64,000 nt of DNA from Sphingobacterium allocomposti (GTDB taxonomy: Bacteria > Bacteroidota > Bacteroidia > Sphingobacteriales > Sphingobacteriaceae): positions 43,872 to 107,871 of the forward strand of contig NZ_VNHX01000017.1 in NCBI RefSeq assembly GCF_008124885.1. The letters are read 5' to 3'. The first letter of the stretch is position 1, and each line of letters opens with the position of its first letter. The notes under the pieces are model-generated. The model was not told the DNA's origin. It was given only the letters and a program-made list of their open reading frames with translations, and did no database searches. A program made the translations under genes and the position numbers. Shown piece after piece: positions 27,739-36,887 of this stretch.

Positions 27739-30700
27739 ATGTTTAACAAGAAAAAAAACCTCACAAAGAGCGCACTGTTCTTCGCCCTGCTTGCGGCTGG
27801 CTTCCAGAGTGTCCAGGCGCAAGAAAAAGAACAGGTGAAAGGGGCAACGCAACAAGAGTCCGGCGCCTTTCTTTCCGGTGTCAGCATTAAAGCCGTCCAT
27901 CAAACATCTGGTAGGACCTTCACCACGAGCTCCGGAGAAAGAGGGCTGTTCAGCTTTAATGGACTTCCCGAAGGAGGACCATACCAATTTATCTTCACCT
28001 CTGTCGGCTTTCAACCGGATACGCTGTCAGGATACACGATACAGGCGGGCAAGCAGCTCGCCCTTAGTGTTAAACTACAGCCGATAACAACGGCACTCGA
28101 AGAAGTGGTCATCGGATACGGTAGGATGGCGCGAAAGGATGTAACGAGCTCGATCACGACCGTCAAGGCGGAAGATATGAACGTCGGCGTATTTACCTCT
28201 CCCGCACAAATGCTACAGGGTAAAGTTCCCGGACTTACAATTTCCACCAACAACAGCAATCCCAATGCTACCCCATCAGTTAGTTTACGGGGCGCTTCCA
28301 CACTGCGTAGCGGCGAAGCCATGGAGCCCTATTACGTCATAGACGGCGTTCCGGGCGCGTCTCTTTCGCTCGTGGCTCCAGACGATATTGAGTCCATTGA
28401 CGTCTTACGGGATGCCTCCGCAACAGCCATATACGGCTCGAAAGCCGCCAATGGTGTAATCATCGTTACTACCAAAAAGGGAAAATCAGAGCAAACAAAC
28501 ATCTCGTACAACGGGTACGTCGCTATTGACAATGTTGCCAAGCGGTATGAGATGATGAACGGCGAACAATATAGAAAATTTGTTGCTGACAACGGATTCT
28601 CTATGGAACCTACCGATGACCTAGGTGCAGATACGGATTGGCAGCGAGAAGTGGAGCGCACCGGTATATCAAATAACCACAACATTTCTCTGCTCGGCGG
28701 AGCCGGTAAAACGCAATACGCCGCCAGTTTAAATACGTTAAAAAATAATGGGGTGATTAACGGTACCGATATGGGCCGTCAAATAGGACGTGGCTTCCTG
28801 CAAACCAAGGCACTAGAAGATCGTTTGACAGCGTCTTTTAATGTCACCACTAGCATTACTAAACAAAACGATGTTTTAGCGCTTGGCGATGGTTTAAGCG
28901 TGTATGACGCTATGTATTACTATCTACCAGTATCACCAGTCCGCACAGAAGATGACCGATGGTTTGAAAAACCCGACCGCTCGCAGTATGTTAATCCCGT
29001 AGCATTAATAGCGGAAAATACTAACTTCTCAAAGACCAAGGTGATACAGGCACACGCCAAAGTAGGATACGAAATTTTACCGAGTTTAATCTACAACATC
29101 GACCTGTCCCTACAAAATAGACAATACAACCATAGTCAGTATTATTCCAGCTTATCTATGGCTGCCAGGAACCAAAACGGAAAATCCATACGCGCAGCCG
29201 TCGAGGATGAACGAAAGGTTATGGAAATGAACCTCAGCTATGAGAAATTAATTGCAGGTGCACACAAAGTTTCGGCTCTTGCCGGGTACTCATGGGAAGA
29301 GAATAACAACGATGACGGATTTCAGCTCACAACATCCGATTATTACGATGATGGCCTAAGCTACTACAATCCGGGCATGGCAAATGTGGTTGATTTGTTG
29401 GGGTTCGGCAACTATTATCTTTCCACACTCCGGATGATTTCCGTTTATGGTCGATTGAACTACGCCTTTAACAGCAAATACCTTCTTCAGGCCACCGTTA
29501 GGCGCGACGGATCCTCGGCTTTCGGGGCCAACAACCGATGGGCTACGTTCCCTTCTATTTCCGCAGCATGGCGCCTATCCGACGAGCCGTTTATAAAACA
29601 AACAGGATTATTCGAAGATTTGAAACTGCGTGCCGGATACGGCGTGAGCGGCAACTCGCTTGGATTCGACGTGTTCACATCCAGACAGGTATACGGTGCC
29701 ACATCCAGCTTCTATACGAATGCATTCGGGAATCAATTACGTACCTTGGCTGCTCTAAGAAATGCCAACCCTGACCTCCGGTGGGAACGAACCGGCATGC
29801 TTAATGTGGGGTTGGATTTCGCGTTTCTTGGCAATAGGTTAAGTGGAACGGTTGAGTTCTATGACAAAAATACGACTGATTTAATTTATGACTATCAAGT
29901 ATCAACAACCAAGTACTTGTTTGGCTCGTTGACGGCGAACGTCGGAGAGATAAACAATAAAGGGGTGGAGCTTACTTTAAATGCAACACCGGTCAAATCG
30001 TCCGACGTTACCTGGAATACAGGCATTGTTGTTTCTCATAACAAGAACGTCGTAACGCGGATCTCCAACGAGGAATTCTCGACTGATTACATCGATTTAT
30101 CTGATTTAGGCGGTGCAGGGCAAAGCAATGCGTTTCAGCAGCGTCTCATCGAGGGTGCTCCTATCGGACAGTTTTATACGTGGGAATGGGCAGGATATAA
30201 CGACGACGGCATATCCACATTTTATGTCCGCGACGCACAGACAGGAGAGCGCACCGGAGAAACCACAATTACGCCGACAAATAAGGATAGAGGTGCTACC
30301 GGAAGTGCTCAGCCAAACATGACACTTGGATGGAACAATACGATAACATACAAAAATTTCGCGTTGACCGGCATGTTTCAGGGAGTTTTTGGACATAAAA
30401 TAATGAACGCCACCCGCGCCCGCCATTCGAATGTGGTCGGAAACGCCGGCCAGAAAAACTTGTTAGCTACCGTGCTCGAAACCGAAATTCCAGCGGACAT
30501 CAACGCCCACTACCTGTCCGATCGCTATTTAGAAAAAGGCGATTACCTTCGTTTAGCCAATCTTACATTATCGTATAATTTGCGAAATCTCGGAACTCAG
30601 TTAAAAAACGTCCGTTTATACGCCAACATAAACAACGCCTTTGTCATTACCGGCTATAAGGGTGTGGACCCCGAAGTAGACCTCGGCGGACTAACACCCG

Positions 30701-30768
30701 GTATTGACAACCGCCAGACCTACCCGCGTACACGCACATTTATGTTCGGACTAAACTTCAACTTATAA
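27739..30768 (+). CDS. SusC-family TonB-dependent receptor (module B)
   Basis: The 1009-residue protein has a signal peptide ending at SVQAQ, a carboxypeptidase-regulatory-like domain (about 33-115), LEEVVIGYGRMARKDVTSS as TonB-box region, a plug (YYVIDGVPGASLSLVAPDD, YGSKAANGVIIVTTKKG) and a C-terminal barrel ending RTFMFGLNFNL. The STN domain normally expected in a sigma/FecR module is absent. SusD follows after 15 bp and a phosphatase after that, which suggests the pair imports a phosphorylated compound or its product. Confidence 0.95.
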   Translation: MFNKKKNLTKSALFFALLAAGFQSVQAQEKEQVKGATQQESGAFLSGVSIKAVHQTSGRTFTTSSGERGLFSFNGLPEGGPYQFIFTSVGFQPDTLSGYTIQAGKQLALSVKLQPITTALEEVVIGYGRMARKDVTSSITTVKAEDMNVGVFTSPAQMLQGKVPGLTISTNNSNPNATPSVSLRGASTLRSGEAMEPYYVIDGVPGASLSLVAPDDIESIDVLRDASATAIYGSKAANGVIIVTTKKGKSEQTNISYNGYVAIDNVAKRYEMMNGEQYRKFVADNGFSMEPTDDLGADTDWQREVERTGISNNHNISLLGGAGKTQYAASLNTLKNNGVINGTDMGRQIGRGFLQTKALEDRLTASFNVTTSITKQNDVLALGDGLSVYDAMYYYLPVSPVRTEDDRWFEKPDRSQYVNPVALIAENTNFSKTKVIQAHAKVGYEILPSLIYNIDLSLQNRQYNHSQYYSSLSMAARNQNGKSIRAAVEDERKVMEMNLSYEKLIAGAHKVSALAGYSWEENNNDDGFQLTTSDYYDDGLSYYNPGMANVVDLLGFGNYYLSTLRMISVYGRLNYAFNSKYLLQATVRRDGSSAFGANNRWATFPSISAAWRLSDEPFIKQTGLFEDLKLRAGYGVSGNSLGFDVFTSRQVYGATSSFYTNAFGNQLRTLAALRNANPDLRWERTGMLNVGLDFAFLGNRLSGTVEFYDKNTTDLIYDYQVSTTKYLFGSLTANVGEINNKGVELTLNATPVKSSDVTWNTGIVVSHNKNVVTRISNEEFSTDYIDLSDLGGAGQSNAFQQRLIEGAPIGQFYTWEWAGYNDDGISTFYVRDAQTGERTGETTITPTNKDRGATGSAQPNMTLGWNNTITYKNFALTGMFQGVFGHKIMNATRARHSNVVGNAGQKNLLATVLETEIPADINAHYLSDRYLEKGDYLRLANLTLSYNLRNLGTQLKNVRLYANINNAFVITGYKGVDPEVDLGGLTPGIDNRQTYPRTRTFMFGLNFNL

Positions 30769-30783
30769 TCAGGAGGAACTTCA

Positions 30784-32433
30784 ATGAAATCAAAACTTAT
30801 AACAGGCTTTTCTTGGACAACAGCAGCTATTATCCTGCTTGTCTCATGTACAGACTTAGATGTAGACATCAAGTCCCAATACACTAACTTTCCAGACACA
30901 GAAAGAGCTGCCGAAGCAATCTCGGCAGATGTTTATGCTGCATATCGCGGCGCATTGGGTCGGGATCATTGGATGGTACAAACCCTTTCCTCAGACGAGG
31001 CTGTCAGCGTAGCTCTAGGAACAGATTACTACGACGGAGGGCGTTACAGAGAGTTTCATGTCCATAATTGGACGCCGGACAACGGCATTCTGCCGACGCT
31101 ATGGAACTCCGCTATGACCGGCATAAACCTCTCTAACAACGTACTCGCTATTTTCAACGATGACGACGGCGAAAAGGCAGCACCTATGCGGGCTATGCGA
31201 GCATATTTCTATTTCTTATTGATGGATAACTTCGGTGACGTGCCTTTAATCACGGGTAAAGTTGATCGTCTGCCCGACCGCTCTCCCCGCGCAGAGATTG
31301 CGCATTTCATCGAGTCCGAACTATTAGCCGTACGGGACAAGCTGCCGGACGAAGCTTCGGTAGCCAATTATGGAAAGGCGACACGTTATATGGCAGATGC
31401 TTTATTGGCAAAGCTCTATCTTAATTGGGCCGTATATACGGCTCCAGATATAGCGACATATACACCTTCAATGCCTAATGAGAAACTGAATGACGTCGTG
31501 GCGATGTGCGACGACATCATTCAGTCCGGACAATTCAATTTAACCAGTCACAAATTTTTAGAGAAGTTCCGGCCGGACAATGGCCCGCAGATCAAGGACT
31601 TTGTTTTCGCGATGCCTTTTGACAGAGAGAAACAACAAGGTATGACGTATGCCCGGTTCTGGATACACCGTAGCGCACAAAACCAGTTCGCTCCCTTGCC
31701 GCAGAGTGTGGGTGGAACGTTCCGCGTATTACCCGCTTTTCTTGACAAATTTAATCTGGAAGGCGACGACCGGAACGCCTCCTATATTGGTGGCTTACAG
31801 TACTACTGGTCAGATTACGCTCCCGACTTAAGCCGCCCATTCCTAATTAGAACTTCTAAAAAAGGAATCGACCAAGATTACGCAGGCCCGGATGCTGACG
31901 TGACCTTTGATTGGCATATGGAAACAAGCAAAGAGATCAAACTTCGTCCTGACGGAGCAGCTACCCTTAATGCCGGGAATGATCAGAAAGGGCGATCCAT
32001 GGGCTATCGCTCCATTAAATTTTATATGGATGTAAACGTCACGGCTGCCAATCAACGTAACCAAAGCAACGACGTGCCTATCTTCCGCTATGCAGACGTT
32101 CTTCTAATGAAGGCTGAAGCTATACTCCGCGGCGCTACGCCAACGAACGGGGACTCCCCACAATCGCTCATTAACCAGGTACGGGCGTATGTTAACGCGC
32201 CCGCCCTCACAACAGCGCCCACCCTGGAAGAGCTCCTCGACGAACGTGCACGGGAGTTTGCCGACGAATCTTGGCGCCGAAACGACTTGATCCGTTTCGG
32301 AAAGTTCGAAGATGATTGGGGCTTTAAATCGTTGTACTCTGCCGGATACACAGAGCGCTTCAGAAGAATATTCCCTATTCCAACCACAGTGTTAAACGTC
32401 AACACGAATTGGACACAAAATAAAGGCTACTAA
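30784..32433 (+). CDS. SusD/RagB-family outer-membrane lipoprotein (module B)
   Basis: The 549-residue protein has a lipoprotein signal IILLVSC (Cys22), SusD helices (AMRAYFYFLLMDNFGDVPLIT; FRYADVLLMKAEAILRG) and the C-terminal RNDLIRFGKFED. It forms the surface lid of the module B SusC. A good AGGAGG-like sequence (AGGAGGAACTTC) precedes its ATG, unusual in this window. The phosphatase gene starts 2 bp after its stop, so expression of the two is tightly coupled. Confidence 0.95.
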   Translation: MKSKLITGFSWTTAAIILLVSCTDLDVDIKSQYTNFPDTERAAEAISADVYAAYRGALGRDHWMVQTLSSDEAVSVALGTDYYDGGRYREFHVHNWTPDNGILPTLWNSAMTGINLSNNVLAIFNDDDGEKAAPMRAMRAYFYFLLMDNFGDVPLITGKVDRLPDRSPRAEIAHFIESELLAVRDKLPDEASVANYGKATRYMADALLAKLYLNWAVYTAPDIATYTPSMPNEKLNDVVAMCDDIIQSGQFNLTSHKFLEKFRPDNGPQIKDFVFAMPFDREKQQGMTYARFWIHRSAQNQFAPLPQSVGGTFRVLPAFLDKFNLEGDDRNASYIGGLQYYWSDYAPDLSRPFLIRTSKKGIDQDYAGPDADVTFDWHMETSKEIKLRPDGAATLNAGNDQKGRSMGYRSIKFYMDVNVTAANQRNQSNDVPIFRYADVLLMKAEAILRGATPTNGDSPQSLINQVRAYVNAPALTTAPTLEELLDERAREFADESWRRNDLIRFGKFEDDWGFKSLYSAGYTERFRRIFPIPTTVLNVNTNWTQNKGY

Positions 32434-32435
32434 CA

Positions 32436-33440
32436 ATGAAAAGAAGAGACTTTATGAAAGGTACCTTGGGCACTGCCCTCGGTGCCGGTCTTGCTTCCGC
32501 CCCGCTAAAGGGGCTGGCCACGCAGGGCATTACCCGGATCGAAAGCGAAGACATAGACGGCCGCGCCATGCTGAAGGACGATTTCGATCTGCACTTCGTC
32601 GCTGTGGGCGACTGGGGCCGTAATGGCGCCGACCACCAACTACAGGTAGCTCGGCAGATGGGTGCATGGACCACAGAACATCCCAACCATTTTGTCATTT
32701 CCACCGGAGACAACTTTTACCCCTCGGGGGTTATCAGCGAGCATGATCCATTGTGGCATTATTCCTTCGAAAATATTTATACTGATTTTTCGCTCCAATG
32801 GGACTGGTACCCCATCCTGGGCAACCACGATTACAAGTCGGATCCCGACGCGCAGGTCCGTTACAGCAAGATCAGCCGGCGCTGGAAGATGCCGTCCCGT
32901 TACTACAGTAAAAACTTCAAACTGCGGGACGGAAACGAGGTCCTCATTGCATTCATAGATACCAACCCGTTAATTCCAGCGTTCTACCAGAACGCCGAGT
33001 ACGGACCGCATGTAGCCGGGCAACAGCCGGAAAAGCAACTCCTCTGGCTAGACAACCTCCTGACATCCAGCCCCGCACATTGGAAGATTGTTGTCGGCCA
33101 CCACCCTATCTACACAGCAGGTCCCCGCACGGAAAACTATGATACCTTGGCAGTCCGGCGCGTATTGGAACCCCTGCTGGAGAAACACCAGATTCCGCTA
33201 TACTTATCGGGACACGAACATTCTATGCAGCACCTTAAAAAGGATGACAAACCCTTTCATCAGCTCATCTCCGGATCGGGATCAGAGGTCACCCCCGTCA
33301 AAGACAATATCGCTTACAGCAGGTATGCCCGTTCTACGTACGGGTTTATGTATATAAGCATGAATAGTTCCAGCGTGCGAGTGCAATGCATAGATCACGA
33401 GGGGACTGTCCAATATACCACACAAATTAAACGTCCATGA
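32436..33440 (+). CDS. Exported purple-acid-phosphatase-like metallophosphoesterase (TRAP type)
   Basis: The 334-residue protein begins MKRRDFMKGTLGTALGAGLA, a twin-arginine-like signal. All five purple acid phosphatase metal motifs are present in order: GDWG (D59), GDNFY (D92, Y95), GNHD (N130, H131), VVGHHP (H222) and GHEH (H260, H262). The Tyr in GDNFY is the iron ligand that distinguishes purple acid phosphatases from other metallophosphoesterases, and size matches the small mammalian-type (ACP5/TRAP) enzymes. It should remove phosphate from esters in the periplasm or at the surface. It ends the module B operon, directly after SusD. Confidence 0.9.
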   Translation: MKRRDFMKGTLGTALGAGLASAPLKGLATQGITRIESEDIDGRAMLKDDFDLHFVAVGDWGRNGADHQLQVARQMGAWTTEHPNHFVISTGDNFYPSGVISEHDPLWHYSFENIYTDFSLQWDWYPILGNHDYKSDPDAQVRYSKISRRWKMPSRYYSKNFKLRDGNEVLIAFIDTNPLIPAFYQNAEYGPHVAGQQPEKQLLWLDNLLTSSPAHWKIVVGHHPIYTAGPRTENYDTLAVRRVLEPLLEKHQIPLYLSGHEHSMQHLKKDDKPFHQLISGSGSEVTPVKDNIAYSRYARSTYGFMYISMNSSSVRVQCIDHEGTVQYTTQIKRP

Positions 33441-33460
33441 TTACCGAACCCAGCGATAGG

Positions 33461-33570
33461 TCTGTCCTTCGACAAATGTTAGGCTGAGCATTTCGGCAGT
33501 TCCGTACAGGTTCTGTCAAGATCCTAAATAACATATCGGGGCTTTCGCAATAATGCACAGGAAAGCCAAG
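33461..33570 (+). repeat. Degenerate REP-like element
   Basis: GTCCTTCGACAAATGTTAGG and the following CTGAGCATTTCGGCAG resemble, in opposite orientation, the element at 40.15-40.23 kb and the CTTCGACAGGCTCAG-type repeats common in Bacteroidota. A hairpin GGCTTTC...GAAAGCC follows at about 33540-33563. Confidence 0.55.
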
Positions 33571-33685
33571 GAGATTCCGGAGTGCTGAGACATATGGAAA
33601 AATGACGATTTGCAACAATTTGATCGCCTCATGCAAGAATCGGCACGGATTTTGTTAATAACGGATTAGGTTAATAATTGGTTTG

Positions 33686-33725
33686 GAAAGTCCCTCGTCG
33701 CCCGATTGAGGGGCTTTCTCTTTTC
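33686..33725. terminator. Terminator between convergent genes
   Basis: GAAAGTCCCTC (33686-33696) pairs with GAGGGGCTTTC (33708-33718), 11 bp with one G-T, followed by TCTTTTC. It lies between the module B phosphatase and the minus-strand gene whose stop overlaps the T-rich tail, so it can serve both. Confidence 0.75.
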
Positions 33726-34320
33726 AGATCTTTGGTGTGTCGCCCGGCCTTTCAATACCCACACGGAGATCAGCAATATACTGATCCAGCGATTCCTCCA
33801 AATGCCGCTTAGCGTCGCCCACCAGCGTTTCCAGATCCTCCTTTAATACCATAAGGTTTTCTTTAAATCGTTTAGTAGCCGTCACAGCGGGCTTAAAATC
33901 TACTTCGTCCACGTCTTTCGAACCTAAGAGCAGGTAGACTGCCAATGTATCGCGCGTCACTTCCAACTCGCCCGATGAGCTTTCCTGTACCAAATTTAAA
34001 ACTGCGGGCGACTCACATGTCAATTTTATCGGATACGCGATCCTGATCACCTTTATCTGCCCTTTGCCCATGGCGTTCCTGATGGCTTCGGGTACCGACA
34101 GTATATGCTGATTCTTATCGGGAGTGAAAATTTCCTGCGTACCATAGATGTCCAACTGCTCATAATCTAACGCATAAAATGATGTAAAATCCGACAAAAC
34201 CTGTTCCTTAAATTGCTCGTACCGGTCGGCCTCCAAGGAAGGAAGCGTTGCGCGGAAGTGTGAAACCCGCTCTGCCACCGATTTCTTAATCTCGTCCGTT
34301 AACTGATTTTCGATATCCAT
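33724..34320 (-). CDS. Hypothetical protein (198 aa)
   Basis: This is a soluble, acidic, mostly helical protein at both ends (VAERVSHFRATLPSLEADRY; KENLMVLKEDLETLVGDAKRHLEESL, a likely coiled coil) with a beta-rich middle (IKVIRIAYPIKLTCESPAV). It has no signal peptide or membrane segment. The codon pattern and ATG start (MDIENQLTDEIKK) look genuine. I do not recognise the family. It is separated from the next genes by terminators on its 3' side and a 340-bp gap on its 5' side. Confidence 0.65.
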   Translation of the reverse strand: MDIENQLTDEIKKSVAERVSHFRATLPSLEADRYEQFKEQVLSDFTSFYALDYEQLDIYGTQEIFTPDKNQHILSVPEAIRNAMGKGQIKVIRIAYPIKLTCESPAVLNLVQESSSGELEVTRDTLAVYLLLGSKDVDEVDFKPAVTATKRFKENLMVLKEDLETLVGDAKRHLEESLDQYIADLRVGIERPGDTPKI

Positions 34321-34661
34321 AATTCATTATTAAAACAAATACATCTTATAATAATAACCCCACGGCGGGGACATGGTTTCCCGTAAATCTTTTTTTAACA
34401 TTCCTCGCCGCGGTGGCCGGTCCAGCCTTTTAAATGCTAGCTGCATGTCATATCATATGCTCTTCCCCGAAAAAATGCGGTGGATAAACAACGTCTTTTC
34501 CGGTATTTCTCCCAGTGAAACGAAAAAGTATCTGTTTAGGCTTGTCAAACACCCGATTGCACTTCGATAAACGCGCGTTCAGCGAAGGCAGTATCAAAAC
34601 GGCACCAGATTTGAAAATGGTTCAGAAGTAAAATGAAGGTTACACTAAAACTATACAAACT
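34321..34661. other. Intergenic region, no convincing gene
   Basis: A 65-codon plus frame at 34373-34570 has poor, Arg/Ser-rich composition and I do not accept it. A small hairpin CCCC-ACGGC-GGGG lies near 34358. The region presumably holds the promoters of the two flanking divergent genes. Confidence 0.4.
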
Positions 34662-34790
34662 ATGGAGACTATTGAAGCAAAAGCGGCAGCATTAGGCTTG
34701 GAAAAAGGGTACTATCTTTTATTAATGGCCATCTTGGAAGAGAACGATGAGCAAACAGAACCTGCTACGGAGTTAGCTACCGCCAGTTAA
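34662..34790 (+). CDS. Small protein gene (42 aa) with its own terminator
   Basis: An ATG frame encodes METIEAKAAALGLEKGYYLL and a further 22 residues ending ELATAS. The peptide is acidic with one amphipathic or hydrophobic stretch (GYYLLLMAIL, residues 16-25). A strong intrinsic terminator begins 37 bp after the stop, which supports an independent small transcription unit. No family is recognised; it could be a small regulatory or membrane-associated peptide. Confidence 0.5.
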   Translation: METIEAKAAALGLEKGYYLLLMAILEENDEQTEPATELATAS

Positions 34791-34826
34791 AACGAAATTA
34801 CAACAACAACTATACATTTGTTCGAT

Positions 34827-34859
34827 GCGCAGTAGTCTCCCCGGCTATTGCGCTTTTTT
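34827..34859 (+). terminator. Intrinsic terminator after the 42-aa gene
   Basis: GCGCAGTAG (34827-34835) pairs with CTATTGCGC (34845-34853), 9 bp with one G-T pair, followed by TTTTTT. Confidence 0.8.
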
Positions 34860-34993
34860 GTGCTCTGTCCGTCGCTGCACACGGGCGGTACAACCACGAT
34901 ATAGTCCACAGATTTTCGGACCAATAAACGATTACCGAAAAATGTAGTCTAATGTTGGTGAAGCGGAATGTTTCATGTTAGGTTTTTTTTTTG

Positions 34994-35025
34994 AACTCCC
35001 CCGGCCTCTGTCGGGGGAGTTTGTT
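34994..35025 (+). terminator. Strong hairpin terminator without a visible gene
   Basis: AACTCCCCC (34994-35002) pairs perfectly with GGGGGAGTT (35013-35021), then TTGTTT. No coding frame lies between it and the previous terminator at 34859, so the roughly 130-bp interval may carry a small RNA, or the hairpin is a back-up terminator. Confidence 0.65.
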
Positions 35026-35097
35026 TCAATAAACGCCGCGTAGTGCTTTCACGAAACACGACCTTACGGATAAACATCTTTACGACTTTCTCTCCCG

Positions 35098-35712
35098 TCT
35101 AACTTTCTAACTTTACCCCACTCCTCTACTTAACAGTATAGGCTGGAAATATGCCATGCGCTATTAACCTCTTACTTTACGTCTTCACAAATTAACACCT
35201 TTACAGCTTATAGCCATCTGCTATCTGTGTAACGAAGTTAGAAGTCAGAAGTTAGAAGTGAGATTTGAGTAGTGAGTATTGAGTATCGTAGGCTTATAGC
35301 TGCCATTAGCCTCTCCGCTTTACGACTTCACAAATTAACACCTTTACAGCTTATAGCCATCTGCTATCTGTGTAACGAGGTTAGAAGTCAGAAGTTAGAA
35401 GTGAGATTTGAGTAGTGAGTATTGAGTATCGTAGGCTTACAGCTGCCATTAGCCTCTCCGCTTTACGACTTTACAAATTAACACCTTTACAGCTTATAGC
35501 CATCTGCTATTAGCCTCAGTGAGAAGTGAGAAGTGAGAAGTGAGAAATTAGGGGTTAGGGGTTAACTTTACGAATCAGCAACTCAACGACTTTACAGCTT
35601 AGAGCCGTCTGCCATTAGCCATCTGCTATTAGCCTCTTACTTTACGTCTTCACAAATTAACACCTTTACAGCTTATAGCCATTCGCTATTAGCTTCCAGC
35701 TTCTTCTTAATT
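35098..35712. repeat. 7-nt-periodic intergenic repeat cluster 2
   Basis: This is the same family as at 3.1 kb: heptamer runs of GAAGT(T/C/G)A type and GCCATCT/GCCATTA type, with ACGACTTTACAAATTAACACC blocks. It lies 3' of the minus-strand lipoprotein gene. There is no coding frame. Confidence 0.85.
35186..35471. repeat. 143-bp tandem direct repeat (two full copies and part of a third)
   Basis: Copies start at 35186 and 35329 and differ at only two positions by my comparison; a third, partial copy starts at 35472. The near-identity implies a recent duplication inside repeat cluster 2. Confidence 0.9.
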
Positions 35713-35720
35713 TTTAATTT

Positions 35721-36367
35721 TTATTGGGCCGTTATTAATCCCTCCTTTTTTAACAATCCACTCATCGCTTTTTTGTATCCTTTTAAGAAATCCTGCAGTC
35801 CGGAAGGGTTATATGATTCCGATTGAGCAGACCAAACAAGTCTGCCGGACTGTACATCATAAACATTTGTCTCTATATAATATACCTTGTCTGTCGTGTA
35901 ATACCCGGGGTTGTACAGACTGCCGATCCAATTACCATAATACGTCAGGAAGTGTCCATAATAACCAAATCGTGTAACCGGGTAGATGCCCGATCCCGGT
36001 ACATACCGCTCTTCGGAGGTTTGGTCAATAAGCGCTATGGTTACAACAGCATCACTTCCGGTTTCCGCTATACGACGGAGAACAGCTTCCGACTGCCGCA
36101 GTTCCTGGTTTTGGAAGTCCGGCGGAAAAACATCTATACTCTTCATGGTATTGAAGCCCAGATCGGAAAGTGAACTGGCCAGCTCGTCTTCCACGGTCTG
36201 CCTTACCGGCGAATTAGCGGGTTTAAAGCCGCAATAAAGAATTTCTCGTAGCTGCGTAAGTTTGCATCAGGCGCCTTCCATGAACCTGTGATTGTACTCG
36301 TACTTGCACAGCCTGCAAAAACCATTAGCACAAAGATGAATGGCCTATAAAATACTCGTCTTTTCAT
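35721..36367 (-). pseudogene. DUF4136-like lipoprotein gene with a -1 frameshift
   Basis: The 5' frame starts at the ATG ending at 36367 with a lipoprotein signal (LMVFAGC) and TGSWKAPDANLRSYEKFFIAAL, then stops at 36203. The 3' frame continues in the -1 frame with SPVRQTVEDELASSLSDLGF and runs to 35721. Joined, the parts give a normal DUF4136-like lipoprotein of about 215 residues (GSWK..., FFIAAL, RQTVEDEL, GSDAVVTIALID). The shift maps to GCT TTA AAC, which contains the classic slippery heptamer T_TTA_AAC. Slipping back one base there gives FFIAALNPANSPVRQTVEDEL with no insertion or deletion. So it is a programmed frameshift, a 1-nt deletion or a sequencing error; I list it as broken by default. 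Confidence 0.75.
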
Positions 36368-36378
36368 AATCTTATGTT

Positions 36379-36459
36379 TTATTTCGTCATTTCCTTTTCC
36401 TGCTCCCATTCAGGTTTTCCAATGTCCATGTTGTTGAACGTCACAGACACCTTCGCCAT
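36379..36459 (-). CDS. Very short ORF (26 aa), doubtful
   Basis: An ATG frame encodes MAKVSVTFNNMDIGKPEWEQ plus six residues, 11 bp upstream of the frameshifted lipoprotein gene on the same strand. The composition is plausible for a small protein or the tail of a lost gene, but nothing else supports it. Confidence 0.25.
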   Translation of the reverse strand: MAKVSVTFNNMDIGKPEWEQEKEMTK

Positions 36460-36563
36460 GTGGTATTATAACCCCGTTGACTGATAAAGGTTCATAAGAA
36501 AAATGTCGCAGAACGGGAGATGCAGCGGGTACTGTCGCATCCCCTCTCCTCAGCGTAGCATCT

Positions 36564-36597
36564 AAAAAAAGAGCAGGTGAGAACCTGCTCTTTTTAA
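36564..36597. terminator. Bidirectional intrinsic terminator
   Basis: GAGCAGGT (36571-36578) pairs with ACCTGCTC (36583-36590) around GAGA, flanked by seven A on the left and five T on the right, so it works on either strand. On the minus strand it lies about 290 bp after the BCCT stop. Confidence 0.8.
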
Positions 36598-36730
36598 ACT
36601 AATCAAACCAATTTATGAATAAAATACCTTCCGTATAAAGAACGGATAAGTTTAAAAATAGTTTTAATACAACGAAAAATCGTCAGCATATGAAAACGGG
36701 TACACGATAAAATACATTAGCGAAAAAAAG

Positions 36731-36780
36731 CGTCATTGCGTACGACCGCGAAGCGGGAATTAGGCTTGTATGCGCGACTT
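36731..36780. repeat. REP-like GTCATTGCG element, degenerate
   Basis: GCGTCATTGCGTACGACCGC followed by GAAGCGGGAAT resembles the dispersed GTCATTGCGAGGAACGAAG-type repeats of many bacterial genomes. Only one copy is seen here. The rest of the gap 36598-36887 shows no gene. Confidence 0.35.
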
Positions 36781-36887
36781 CCTCTCTTGCCGTTGTCAGT
36801 TATTCAAGTTCATTTTTCATGGGCGTCCATAAGCGCGCTACATCGGTTGACACGTCGTGGCCTATGAAACCGGCGTTATCTAACCGG

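Noticed and set aside
34373..34570. Plus-strand 65-residue ORF
   Set aside because: Arg/Ser-rich, no recognisable fold, no supporting signals.
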